Source: Chryseobacterium indologenes
GTDB lineage: Bacteria; Bacteroidota; Bacteroidia; Flavobacteriales; Weeksellaceae
DNA length: 64,000 nucleotides
NCBI GenBank assembly: GCA_016025055.1
Contig: CP065590.1
Coordinates: forward strand, 2,294,001-2,358,000
Direction of reading: 5' to 3'
Shown: piece by piece, positions 27,532-36,166 of the stretch
How positions within the stretch are numbered: the stretch's first letter is position 1
How the letters are laid out: every line of letters begins with the position of its first letter
Program-made: the position numbers and the translations under genes
The notes under the pieces: model-generated
Told to the model about the DNA's origin: nothing
The model's database searches: none
What the model saw: the letters and a program-made list of their open reading frames with translations, nothing else

Positions 27532-28314
27532 GATTGTTTTTTTAAGGTAATATTAATGCGGGTTCCGATATTTTTTTCACTTTCAAGACGGAATTCTGCT
27601 CCTATAATCTCGGCTCTGTTTTTCATGTTTGTTAAACCTATTCCGTTGGATTCGGTTTGGGATTTGTCAAACCCTATTCCGTCATCACGTATTATAAGTT
27701 CCCATAGAATGTCCTCGGACGTATTCAGAGTAATGAAAATATTTTTGCAATAAGCATGTTTTATACTATTCTGAATAAATTCCTGTGTAATTCTAAGAAG
27801 TACGTTTTTATGGACAAAACCCAGGTCGAATTGGTTGGCGTTGTGTTCAAAGCTTACCACACATTTTTTAAATGTATTGGTATTATCAACTTCTTCTTGA
27901 ATCAAAGTTACAATTTCCTTTTGGTTGATATTATCATCCGTCAGTGTTTTTTGAAAGGCTCCTGAGATCCTGTAATGACTGGTTGATAATTTGTGAAACC
28001 TGGTCTATCCTTTCGCTGGCCTCCGGAGCTTTATTCTCATAAAGCATTTGTTGAACATAAAGACTTACGAGAGTAAGTTTCTGACCGATATTGTCATGAA
28101 GTTCGCGGCCAATCTGCTGCATCGTGGCCTGCTGGATTTCGAGTTGAGTCGAAAGAAGTTCTCTTTGATGAAGTTCATTTTTCATCTCAATTTCATTCAG
28201 ATATTCTTTTTTTCGCTGCCTGTAATTCCGGATATAGATAACTACAGCCACTACAAACATGACAAAGAATATATTAAATAGAATAATGACTATTAAGAGC
28301 TCTGCTTTCCCCAT
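27528..28314 (-). CDS. NarL-type sensor histidine kinase (apparent frameshift)
   Basis: One N-terminal membrane helix (LLIVIILFNIFFVMFVVAVV), a coil, then the HisKA_3 dimerisation motif IGRELHDNIGQKLTLVSLYV. The frame breaks after LRSLSK. The ATPase domain continues in another frame (ITQEFIQNSIKHAY, IIRDDGIGFD, GIGLTNMKNRAEIIGA). Removing one A from the A6 run at 27947-27952 (minus strand) gives LSKTLTDDNINQKEIV and a 261-residue kinase. It has no obvious extracytoplasmic sensor and overlaps a membrane-protein gene by 22 bp at its 5' end; that protein may supply sensing. Confidence 0.85.
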
Positions 28315-28937
28315 ATAAATGAAATTGAGAATAAGATATACATTATTATACCTGATATCAGAAAATAATCAAAATAGATATTCCAAATTTCCAGGTGATT
28401 CCGTAAGGGTGAATATAACGCAAAAAAAGGAAGTGTTCCAATGTAGGAAAGAGTAACCCCCATATTAATATAAAACATCCTGTTTCTTCCAAAGTTGAGA
28501 ATGTTTTGTGAAGTAATTTGCTTGTAATACTCCATCACGATCAGAAGCATTAATATCAGACAACCAAATGTGTAGTTAAAAGCAAATATAATTTTACTTC
28601 CCGTAAAATATAATTCATTAGGGATGAATGACAAAAGATATAGCAAGGATAATGTCAGAAAAAGTTTTGGGCGGCCAAAAGATTTTGCTGTGTAAAGCCA
28701 ATAGAAAAAAATAAATTGGACAGGCATTACGAAGTAATTGTAATACTTTGCTTTTGAAAAATATATAAAATTACCCCATCGGCCAAATGCTTCACAAAGA
28801 AAAATGAGAATCAGATAGAACACGAAAAATTTCCAATATTGTTTTTTAACGGTGTTGTAATATAAAAGAGCTACCACTGCGGCAAGCCCTTCAAACCAAA
28901 GCATGCTTTTGCTCACAAATTCTTGGAAATCATTCAT
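28293..28937 (-). CDS. Multi-pass membrane protein of unknown function
   Basis: 214 residues with about six to seven hydrophobic helices (for example WKFFVFYLILIFLCEAFG, TFGCLILMLLIVMEY, YFLISGIIMYILFSISFIWG) and no soluble domain. It overlaps the start of the histidine kinase gene by 22 bp, so translation is coupled. The layout suggests a membrane sensor partner for a kinase lacking its own sensor domain, but the sequence does not prove this. I recognise no family. Confidence 0.75.
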   Translation of the reverse strand: MNDFQEFVSKSMLWFEGLAAVVALLYYNTVKKQYWKFFVFYLILIFLCEAFGRWGNFIYFSKAKYYNYFVMPVQFIFFYWLYTAKSFGRPKLFLTLSLLYLLSFIPNELYFTGSKIIFAFNYTFGCLILMLLIVMEYYKQITSQNILNFGRNRMFYINMGVTLSYIGTLPFFALYSPLRNHLEIWNIYFDYFLISGIIMYILFSISFIWGKQSS

Positions 28938-28957
28938 GTTATCTAAATAATGTTTTA

Positions 28958-29476
28958 TTAAAATAGTTCACCTCTGGAAGTGTATGGCGGAATAATCTGG
29001 CCATTATTTTCTCCTATTATATCATCTTCTATTTTTATACTACGTGCATTGAGTGCCAAAGCTTCTGAATCATGATCTTCTGACCTGAAGTCAAAATGGT
29101 CAGTTTCACCATTTTCATTGGTCTTTTTTAAAGTAGGAATTAAAACAAGTGTATGTCTTTCTGCATATTCCTGAGGTACAGGATGAGATTCCATGATGTC
29201 CCAATTTTTGTGTTCGGGATACGCAGCATAGTAGAATCTGATTCCTAAATCATCTTCAGTGACATCAGGATTTGTCTTTGCTGCTTCAGTTTCTATCATT
29301 GCAATAAATTTCTTTAGTTTAGGAAGATCAAACCATATGGAATGTGCATCTTCTATTCCTAATGTGTCATTGATGGCAGTCATGTGCTTTTGACGATAAT
29401 TGTCTATCAAATTTTGAATCAATTTGTTCGACATTCTGCCAGGTTGCAAAGAATCATTCATAGAATCTGTTTTCAT
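28958..29476 (-). CDS. Hypothetical cytoplasmic protein of 172 residues
   Basis: No signal peptide or membrane segment. The N-terminal half is helical (NKLIQNLIDNYRQKHMTAIN, FDLPKLKKFIAMIETEAAK). The middle has GIRFYYAAYPEH, and the C-terminal half is acidic and Asn-rich (FDFRSEDHDSEALALNARS). It lies 20 bp before the membrane-protein gene on the same strand and is probably the first gene of the two-component operon. I recognise no family and assign no function. Confidence 0.65.
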   Translation of the reverse strand: MKTDSMNDSLQPGRMSNKLIQNLIDNYRQKHMTAINDTLGIEDAHSIWFDLPKLKKFIAMIETEAAKTNPDVTEDDLGIRFYYAAYPEHKNWDIMESHPVPQEYAERHTLVLIPTLKKTNENGETDHFDFRSEDHDSEALALNARSIKIEDDIIGENNGQIIPPYTSRGELF

Positions 29477-29631
29477 AGCTTAGTTGTTTATAATAAGTTA
29501 ATACGCAAATTTCGTAAAAAATTATATCATAAAGTATAATAATAAATAGGGAATTATACTATTAATTTTACCGTGTTTTTACGGATTGCCAATCATAATA
29601 TTACAAAAAGACGAAAGTAAATAATTCTATA

Positions 29632-29664
29632 AAAAATAAAAAACGGAGAAAAATCTCCGTTTAC
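29632..29664 (-). terminator. Terminator of the double-glycine peptide gene
   Basis: On the minus strand AAACGGAGA and TCTCCGTTT pair around TTTT and are followed by TTTATTTTTT, a few bases past the peptide stop. Confidence 0.85.
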
Positions 29665-29666
29665 TT

Positions 29667-29816
29667 TTAGATGCACATGTATTTTCTGGGATCTCTGCAG
29701 ATATCGCCCGTTGAGCAACATAATCCCCGAGGACACATCATATTGATATCACAACTGATAATCTGGGCTGCGCCCCCTTCGATTTTCTTTAAATCGTTTC
29801 TTTTTAACTTTTTCAT
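29667..29816 (-). CDS. Cysteine-rich double-glycine leader peptide (bacteriocin-like)
   Basis: 49 residues, too short for most gene finders. The leader MKKLKRNDLKKIEGG ends in the double glycine cleaved by C39-peptidase ABC transporters, and resembles the leaders of bacteriocin-like peptides abundant in Chryseobacterium. The predicted mature part is 34 residues with six cysteines (positions 22, 28, 33, 34, 40 and 48), including an LCC pair, so disulfide or other cross-links are plausible. It has its own promoter-like boxes and a strong terminator, arguing for an independently expressed gene. No transporter or immunity gene lies in the window. Secretion and activity are inferred. Confidence 0.7.
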   Translation of the reverse strand: MKKLKRNDLKKIEGGAAQIISCDINMMCPRGLCCSTGDICRDPRKYMCI

Positions 29817-29853
29817 GTTGATTTTGTTTTAGTTATTAATTTGTTCGGTATGA

Positions 29854-29887
29854 TAAAGATACTCATATTTCACCATCTATAGACAAA
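29854..29887 (-). promoter_or_regulatory. Promoter of the double-glycine peptide gene
   Basis: On the minus strand TTTG (29884-29887) and TATCTTTA (29854-29861) are separated by 22 bp, near the Bacteroidota TTTG/TAnnTTTG consensus; the leader to the ATG is about 30 bases. Confidence 0.45.
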
Positions 29888-29898
29888 ATAGGTAAAAA

Positions 29899-29928
29899 TA
29901 AGTGCTGTAGGTTTCTCTACAGCACTTA
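29899..29928 (-). terminator. Terminator of clpB
   Basis: The arms AAGTGCTGTAG and CTACAGCACTT form an 11-bp stem followed on the minus strand by ATTTTTA. Confidence 0.85.
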
Positions 29929-29964
29929 CTTACAAAAAATTAATGTATATGAAAAAAAACTATT

Positions 29965-32559
29965 TTATTTTTCGGTAGGTCTGAAAACCAAACCTGTTTC
30001 TACGAAGTAATCCAATGTGATTCTGTCTCCGTCTTTTACATTTCCGGCAAGGATCTCTTTAGAAAGTTTGTTCAGGACTTCCTGCTGGATTACTCTTTTT
30101 AAAGGTCTTGCTCCGAAAGCCGGATCATATCCTTTGTCCATCAGATAATCTACAGCATCCTGGGTGAAGGTCATGATAATATTTCGTTTAGCCAATAGAT
30201 CATTGAATCCTCTCAACTGATACTGAACGATTTTTCCGATTTCTTTTTTTCTTAAAGGCTGGAACAGCACAATCTCATCAATTCTGTTCAGGAATTCCGG
30301 GCGTAAGGTCTGTTTCAATAAATCGAATACTTCTTCTTTGGTTTTATCCACAATCTCATCCTGGTTTTCCTCGGTTAAGTTTTCAAAATTCTCTTGGATC
30401 AGATGTGAACCTAAATTAGAGGTCATGATGATGATTGAATTTTTAAAATTCACGACACGTCCTTTATTATCGGTCAGACGACCGTCATCCAGCACCTGTA
30501 AAAGGGTGTTGAAAACATCAGGATGTGCCTTTTCAATCTCATCAAGAAGCACAACAGAATAAGGTCTTCTTCTTACGGCTTCAGTCAATTGTCCACCTTC
30601 ATCATATCCTACATATCCCGGAGGCGCTCCGACCAATCTGGAAACACTATGACGCTCTTGGTACTCACTCATATCAATTCTGGTCATATTGTTTTCATCA
30701 TCGAATAAAAATTCAGCCAGTGCTTTTGCCAGTTCGGTTTTACCCACACCGGTTGTTCCGAGGAACAGGAATGATCCGATAGGTTTCTTATCATCACTCA
30801 GCCCGGCTCTGTTTCTTCTGATTGCATCTGCTACTGCCTGGATGGCTTCGTCCTGTCCTACGACTCTGTGGTGAAGCTCAGCCTCTAAATTCAATAATTT
30901 ATCTCTTTCAGACTGTAATAGTTTTGTAACCGGAATACCTGTCCATTTTGCGATGACTTCAGAAATGTTTTCTGCTGTAACTTCCTCCTTGATCAGTTCA
31001 TTCTGATGGTTTTGCATTTCAAGCTCCACTTTGGCAAGCTCATCCTCTTTTTCACGCAGTTTCCCATACTGAATTTCTGCAACTTTGGCATAATCTCCTG
31101 CTCTGGAAGCTCTTTCTGCTTCATGTTTTAAGGATTCAATCTCTTTTTTTATCTGAGTTAAATCTTCACTTTTCTGTTTTTCTTTCAGCCATTTTGCATT
31201 GATCTCATTTCTCTGTTCAGAAATTTTAGCGATATCTTCTTTTAAATGGTCGATTTTAGTCTGGTTACCTTCTCTTGAAATAGCGGCCAATTCAATTTCC
31301 AGCTGCATCAACCTTCTGTCTAAAACATCCAGCTCTTCCGGTTTTGAATTGATTTCCATTCTTAATTTTGCGGAAGCCTCATCGATCAGGTCAATGGCTT
31401 TATCCGGTAAAAAGCGGTCTGAAATATATCTTTGAGACATTTCCACTGCTGCAATGATTGCCTCATCTTTGATTCTTACTTTGTGGTGGGCTTCATATTT
31501 ATCTTTGATCCCACGAAGGATCGAAATAGCAGATTCTGTATCGGGCTCTTCCACCATCACTTTCTGGAAACGTCTTTCTAATGCTTTATCTTTTTCGAAA
31601 TACTTTTGGTACTCGTTCAGGGTAGTAGCTCCGATAGCTCTTAATTCGCCTCTGGCTAAAGCAGGTTTCAGAATGTTTGCCGCATCCATGGCACCTTCAC
31701 CGCCTCCGGCTCCTACAAGCGTATGGATCTCATCAATGAAAAGGATAATCTGTCCGTCTGATTTGATCACTTCATTGACAACAGATTTTAAACGCTCTTC
31801 AAATTCACCTTTGTATTTTGCTCCGGCGATCAAAGCTCCCATGTCTAGCGAGAATAATGTTTTATCCATGAGGTTTTCGGGAACGTCGCCACTGATAATT
31901 CTGTGCGCAATTCCTTCAGCAATTGCCGTTTTACCAACACCCGGTTCTCCGATAAGGATAGGGTTGTTTTTAGTTCTTCGGGAAAGGATCTGGAGAACTC
32001 TTCTGATCTCCTCATCACGTCCGATCACAGGGTCCAGTTTTCCTTCAGCTGCTAATTCGTTAAAGTTTTTAGCATATTTATTCAAGGATTGATAAGTCTC
32101 TTCCGAACTGGCAGAAGTAGCTTTGCTTCCTTTTCTTAATTCTTTGATAGCACCTTCCAGCAGGCTTTTTGTAACGCCCATATCCTTGAGCATTTTAGAT
32201 ACTTCTGAGTTTGTTTCCAAAAGAGATAGCCATAAATGCTCAATGGTTACATATTCATCACCCATTTTCTTGGCGATATTGGGAGCATCCAGTAAAACTT
32301 TATTGGCTGATTGTGAAAGATAAATATTTCCCCCTTGTACTTTAGGAAGTTTTTCTAAATTTTCACGGTTTCTTTCTCTCACTAAATTCGCATCTGCTTC
32401 AGATTTTTTTAGTAGAAAAGGTGATATATTTTCATCTACCTGAAAAATTCCTTCAAGGAGATGTTGAGGTTCGATACTTTGATTGCCTAATTCCATAGCG
32501 ACCTGTTGAGCTGCCTGGATGGCTTCTTGTGATTTTACAGTATATTGGTTTAAGTTCAT
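29965..32559 (-). CDS. clpB: ATP-dependent chaperone ClpB
   Basis: Disaggregase that pulls proteins out of aggregates together with DnaK; cytoplasmic hexamer. 864 residues, full length. The order is N-domain (1 to about 145, beginning MNLNQYTVKSQEAIQAAQQ), first AAA domain with GEPGVGKTA, a coiled-coil M-domain (about 405-525, Lys/Glu-rich) that separates ClpB from ClpA/ClpC, second AAA domain with GTTGVGKTELAKALAEF, and a D2-small domain ending in FRPTEK. The upstream region carries a 14-bp direct repeat that might take part in stress control. Confidence 0.97.
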   Translation of the reverse strand: MNLNQYTVKSQEAIQAAQQVAMELGNQSIEPQHLLEGIFQVDENISPFLLKKSEADANLVRERNRENLEKLPKVQGGNIYLSQSANKVLLDAPNIAKKMGDEYVTIEHLWLSLLETNSEVSKMLKDMGVTKSLLEGAIKELRKGSKATSASSEETYQSLNKYAKNFNELAAEGKLDPVIGRDEEIRRVLQILSRRTKNNPILIGEPGVGKTAIAEGIAHRIISGDVPENLMDKTLFSLDMGALIAGAKYKGEFEERLKSVVNEVIKSDGQIILFIDEIHTLVGAGGGEGAMDAANILKPALARGELRAIGATTLNEYQKYFEKDKALERRFQKVMVEEPDTESAISILRGIKDKYEAHHKVRIKDEAIIAAVEMSQRYISDRFLPDKAIDLIDEASAKLRMEINSKPEELDVLDRRLMQLEIELAAISREGNQTKIDHLKEDIAKISEQRNEINAKWLKEKQKSEDLTQIKKEIESLKHEAERASRAGDYAKVAEIQYGKLREKEDELAKVELEMQNHQNELIKEEVTAENISEVIAKWTGIPVTKLLQSERDKLLNLEAELHHRVVGQDEAIQAVADAIRRNRAGLSDDKKPIGSFLFLGTTGVGKTELAKALAEFLFDDENNMTRIDMSEYQERHSVSRLVGAPPGYVGYDEGGQLTEAVRRRPYSVVLLDEIEKAHPDVFNTLLQVLDDGRLTDNKGRVVNFKNSIIIMTSNLGSHLIQENFENLTEENQDEIVDKTKEEVFDLLKQTLRPEFLNRIDEIVLFQPLRKKEIGKIVQYQLRGFNDLLAKRNIIMTFTQDAVDYLMDKGYDPAFGARPLKRVIQQEVLNKLSKEILAGNVKDGDRITLDYFVETGLVFRPTEK

Positions 32560-32932
32560 ATTTTATATATTTTTGGTAATGATTCGTTTGTAAGTTCAGG
32601 TTTAAAATAACATCAAGAAACTAAATTCTGAGGTTCAGTTTCTCAATGCCATCAATTATTTAATCATTTAATCGATGACTGTATCGCAAAAACTGTTCAA
32701 TTATTAAATTTACAAAAAATATGGACAAAATTTCCGAAATTGGTATATTTAACGTAAAATTAACTTGACAAAATTTCCGATTCTTTAATTTTTTCTCTGA
32801 AATCGGTGAACAAATAGTCATACCTGGATGAAATCGTCATCTTAAAAAGCCGAAAAGCCTTTTGAAAACAGCTAACTTTTGAAACTTTCTCTCTTTTACC
32901 CTCAAAAAAACAGCATTTTAAATCAGAATAAC
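32560..32932. other. Divergent clpB/paaR spacer with a 14-bp direct repeat
   Basis: The bases GACAAAATTTCCGA occur at 32724-32737 and again at 32767-32780, 43 bp apart (four helical turns). On the minus strand each repeat supplies a TTTTG that could be a -33 box for clpB. An imperfect inverted repeat with AGAAACT and AGTTTCT arms lies at about 32615-32642. No gene is supported here. Confidence 0.5.
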
Positions 32933-32940
32933 TACTTTTG
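32933..32940 (+). promoter_or_regulatory. Promoter -7 element of the TetR-type regulator gene
   Basis: TACTTTTG matches TAnnTTTG exactly and ends 11 bases before the ATG, so the transcript would be almost leaderless. A -33 TTTG box is not clear. Confidence 0.45.
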
Positions 32941-32951
32941 CATTTTTACAA

Positions 32952-33530
32952 ATGGAACTTAAAGAAAAACAAAGGAAAATATTAGATGTAGCCGTAGAGC
33001 TTTTCAAAGAGAAAGGTTATATGGGAAGCTCTGTAAGAGACCTGGCTACAAAGCTTAATATTAAGGCTGCCTCTTTATATGCACACATCCGTTCAAAGGA
33101 AGAAATTCTGGAATGGATCTGTTTTGGCATTGCACAGGAGTTTTTCGATCAGCTTCAGGAAGTAAAAAGTACCGATATCAGTCCGAAAGATAAACTGAAC
33201 CTTTTTCTGGATAAACACCTTTCTGTTGTTCTTAAAAACCGTGATGTGACCCACATCTATTCCAACGAATGGAAACATCTGGAAGAAAGACTTCCTGAGT
33301 TTGTAGAGTTGAGAAAAAACTACCAGCAGGAAGTAGAAGCGCTTATTTCAGAGATTTACCAGGCAGAGGGCTGGGAACTGAAATCTCCCTCCTTCACTAC
33401 ACGATTTATTCTTCATACTTTAAATAATTCTTATTTCTGGTTTAAGAGAAGCAGCGATTCTACCGACGAGATTACAGAGGAAATCAGAAACAAGATTCTT
33501 TTTGGTCTGTTAGGCAATCGAAATGCATAA
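32952..33530 (+). CDS. paaR: TetR/AcrR family regulator, likely phenylacetate repressor
   Basis: 192 residues. The N-terminal helix-turn-helix reads VAVELFKEKGYMGSSVRDLA then KLNIKAASLYAHIRSKEE, the standard TetR pattern; the C-terminal ligand domain is helical. It lies directly upstream of paaK in the same direction. TetR-type PaaR in Thermus is known to repress paa genes until phenylacetyl-CoA binds. A palindrome of the same geometry as the Thermus operator sits at the paaK start. The gene symbol rests on this context. Confidence 0.8.
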   Translation: MELKEKQRKILDVAVELFKEKGYMGSSVRDLATKLNIKAASLYAHIRSKEEILEWICFGIAQEFFDQLQEVKSTDISPKDKLNLFLDKHLSVVLKNRDVTHIYSNEWKHLEERLPEFVELRKNYQQEVEALISEIYQAEGWELKSPSFTTRFILHTLNNSYFWFKRSSDSTDEITEEIRNKILFGLLGNRNA

Positions 33531-33632
33531 TGTATTCGTTCCGGCAAAAGTATTTCTAATAGTATTAGTCCGGCATATATTCTATTTTTAATTATTTAGA
33601 ATCATTCAAAATATGACGAAAATCATAAAAAT

Positions 33633-33663
33633 TTTGTCAGATAGCAAAATCTTTTTAAATTTA
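33633..33663 (+). promoter_or_regulatory. Promoter of paaK and the paa cluster
   Basis: TTTG (33633-33636), 19 bp, then TAAATTTA (33656-33663) matches the Bacteroidota TTTG/TAnnTTTG layout. Transcription would begin near 33669, inside the palindromic operator. Confidence 0.55.
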
Positions 33664-33666
33664 CAC

Positions 33667-33680
33667 CTAACAAATGTTAG
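33667..33680. promoter_or_regulatory. Probable PaaR operator
   Basis: CTAACAAATGTTAG is a 14-bp palindrome broken only at its two central bases. It covers the predicted start of transcription of paaK. From memory, the Thermus thermophilus PaaR site is CNAACGNNCGTTNG, which has the same length and half-site spacing. Confidence 0.6.
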
Positions 33681-33688
33681 TTAGTTTT

Positions 33689-35005
33689 ATGGATTTTTCA
33701 GTTGAATATCTGGAGCTGGGTCAGTTGAGACAGCTTCAAACCGATCGGTTGATCAATTTGATCAGCTACGTGGGAGAGAAGTCGGAATTTTATAAAAGGA
33801 AATTTGATGAATTGGGTATGTCTCCACGGGATATAAGGTCGATTGAGGATATCACTAAACTTCCGATTACGTACAAACAGGATTTGAGGGACCATTATCC
33901 TTTCGGGTTATTTGCTGTTCCTAAAAGTGAACTCCAAAGGATTCACTGCTCAAGCGGAACAACAGGAAAGCCAACAGTAGTAGGATATACCAAAGAAGAT
34001 GTAGATCTTTTCAGCGAAGTCGTTGCCAGATCTTTGAATGCCGCCGGTGCAAGATCGGGAATGCAATTGCATAATGCATATGGCTATGGAATTTTCACAG
34101 GAGGTCTTGGCCTTCATTACGGTGCAGAAAAATTAGGAATGAGTGTTCTTCCTATTTCCGGAGGAATGACTGCCAGACAGGTTGATCTGATTATAGACTT
34201 TAGGCCTGAAGTCATCTGCTGCTCTCCATCTTATGCACTGACGATAGCAGATGAATTTGCAAAAAGAGGAATATCTGCTGATGAAATCAGTCTTAAGTAT
34301 GCCGTATTGGGCTCAGAACCATGGACAGAAATCATAAGAAACCATATTGAAGAAAGACTGGGACTGCATGCCACAAATATTTACGGTTTGAGTGAAATAA
34401 TAGGCCCCGGAGTTTCTATGGAGGACTTTGAAGAAAAAGGAGGCGCTTACATCTGGGAAGATCATTTTTATCCAGAAATTCTGGACCCTGTCACAAAAGA
34501 AGCGGTTCCTTTCGGAGAAGAAGGAGTATTGGTCATCACAACATTAACCAAGAAAGCAATGCCGCTTTTACGCTACTGGACAAATGATATTACAAGTCTT
34601 TATTATGATGAGAATGCCAAAAGAACAATGGTGAAAATGAGACCTATTGTTGGCAGAGCGGATGATATGCTGATTGTAAGGGGAGTAAATGTGTATCCGA
34701 GTCAGATTGAAGATGCTTTTTCACATATAAAAGGCGTGGTTCCCAATTATTATTTGACTCCGATAGAAAAAGAACATATGTGTGTCGCTTTGGATATTGA
34801 TGTGGAAATTGATGATGAGCTTGTAGATGCTCAAAAAATAAAAGCAAATACCGACGATTATTTTAATTTTGTCGGAAAATTCGGAAAAAACATAGAAAAC
34901 GAAATCAAGAAAAGAGTAGGGATCACTACAAAAGTGAAAGTCCATGCTCAGGATAGTTTGCCAAAGTGCGAAGGTGGAAAAATTAATAGAATACTAAAAA
35001 AATAA
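33689..35005 (+). CDS. paaK: Phenylacetate--CoA ligase
   Basis: Activates phenylacetate to phenylacetyl-CoA with ATP, the entry step of the aerobic CoA-bound route. From the ATG at 33689 it has 438 residues. An in-frame ATG at 33674 lies inside the operator palindrome and is less likely. Motifs: SSGTTGKPTVVGY (P-loop), NIYGLSEIIGPG (adenylate binding) and GRADDMLIVRGVNVYPSQIE (C-terminal hinge), and the last residues have the Lys-containing PKCEGGKINR. Its TAA overlaps the paaE ATG (TAATG). Confidence 0.95.
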   Translation: MDFSVEYLELGQLRQLQTDRLINLISYVGEKSEFYKRKFDELGMSPRDIRSIEDITKLPITYKQDLRDHYPFGLFAVPKSELQRIHCSSGTTGKPTVVGYTKEDVDLFSEVVARSLNAAGARSGMQLHNAYGYGIFTGGLGLHYGAEKLGMSVLPISGGMTARQVDLIIDFRPEVICCSPSYALTIADEFAKRGISADEISLKYAVLGSEPWTEIIRNHIEERLGLHATNIYGLSEIIGPGVSMEDFEEKGGAYIWEDHFYPEILDPVTKEAVPFGEEGVLVITTLTKKAMPLLRYWTNDITSLYYDENAKRTMVKMRPIVGRADDMLIVRGVNVYPSQIEDAFSHIKGVVPNYYLTPIEKEHMCVALDIDVEIDDELVDAQKIKANTDDYFNFVGKFGKNIENEIKKRVGITTKVKVHAQDSLPKCEGGKINRILKK

Positions 35006-36090
35006 TGAATTCATTTTATAAACTTAAAACAGTTAAAGTTCAGAAAGATACTCCGGATGCAGTCAGTGTAGCCGTAGAGATTCCTGAAGAACTGAAAGAT
35101 AAGTTCAGATTCAAACAAGGACAATACCTGAATTTCCGAATGATGATCAACGGAAATGAAGAAAGACGTTCTTACTCAATTTGTAACGCTCCCAGTGAGA
35201 AAAGTAACAGACTGGAAGTGTTGGTGAAATTACTGGAAGGCGGAAAGGTATCAGGATATTTCAATGAGCATCTTCATATGGATGAAATGTTAGAAGTAAT
35301 GCCTCCTATGGGTGGTTTCAATACTTCTTATCATCCTACCAATGTGAAGACGTACATTGGTCTGGCGGCAGGAAGCGGTATTACCCCTGTTTTGTCTAAT
35401 ATTAAAGAAAGCCTTTATCAGGAGCCCGACAGCAATGCTTACCTGTTCTACAGCAACAGAAGTATGAATCATGTTTTGAGAAAAAATGAAATTGATAAAC
35501 TGGTAGAGCAATTCAACGGTAGACTTAAAGTTGTATACCTTGTAAGCCGCGAGAAACATGAAGATCCTGTTTTTGAAGGAAGGATCTCTCCTGAGAAATT
35601 AGATCAGTTGTTTGAAAGGTATACTGATATTGACATCAGAGAAGCCACTTATTTTATTTGCGGGCCTTCAGAAATGATCAAAGGGATTGCGGACTATCTG
35701 AAAAAAGATAAGAAAGTACCTGCTATTCAGGTTTTATTTGAATATTTCACGGCTCCTGACGAAGAGAATACGGAGGAAATGAGTGATGAATTCAAGGCTA
35801 TTGCGAATATTGAAAGTATGGTAACGGTGATTATCGATGATGATGAATATTCGTTCCACCTTAATTCTAAAAAAGAAAGTATCTTAGATAAAGCATTGAA
35901 AGACCAGCTTCCCGTTCCTTTTGCATGCAAAGGAGGTGTTTGCTGTACGTGTAAAGCACAGGTTTTGGAAGGAGAAGTTTTCATGGAGAAAAACTATGCG
36001 CTTACCGAAGAAGAAGTAGCCAGAGGCTTCGTTCTTACCTGCCAATGTCACCCGACAACGAATGTGGTGATGCTTAATTATGATGTTTAA
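35005..36090 (+). CDS. paaE: Phenylacetyl-CoA epoxidase reductase subunit PaaE
   Basis: 361 residues. An N-terminal FAD-binding domain (RRSYSICNAPS), an NAD-binding domain (GLAAGSGITPVLSNIKES; YFICGPSEMIKG), and a C-terminal plant-type ferredoxin with CKGGVCCTCKAQ and TCQC for the 2Fe-2S cluster. It passes electrons from NADPH to the PaaA diiron site of the ring 1,2-epoxidase. It begins on the paaK stop codon, so the two are translationally coupled. Placing paaE before paaABCD differs from the E. coli order but is usual in this group as far as I know. Confidence 0.95.
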   Translation: MNSFYKLKTVKVQKDTPDAVSVAVEIPEELKDKFRFKQGQYLNFRMMINGNEERRSYSICNAPSEKSNRLEVLVKLLEGGKVSGYFNEHLHMDEMLEVMPPMGGFNTSYHPTNVKTYIGLAAGSGITPVLSNIKESLYQEPDSNAYLFYSNRSMNHVLRKNEIDKLVEQFNGRLKVVYLVSREKHEDPVFEGRISPEKLDQLFERYTDIDIREATYFICGPSEMIKGIADYLKKDKKVPAIQVLFEYFTAPDEENTEEMSDEFKAIANIESMVTVIIDDDEYSFHLNSKKESILDKALKDQLPVPFACKGGVCCTCKAQVLEGEVFMEKNYALTEEEVARGFVLTCQCHPTTNVVMLNYDV

Positions 36091-36166
36091 TTTGTAGTAA
36101 CGATTGAATGTAAATTGTAATCATAACTACATTAATACTTTTTACATTTTACAAAAAAACAAAAAA

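Noticed and set aside
31454..32092. Plus-strand open frame of 212 codons
   Set aside because: Antisense to the conserved first AAA domain of clpB, whose frame is certain.
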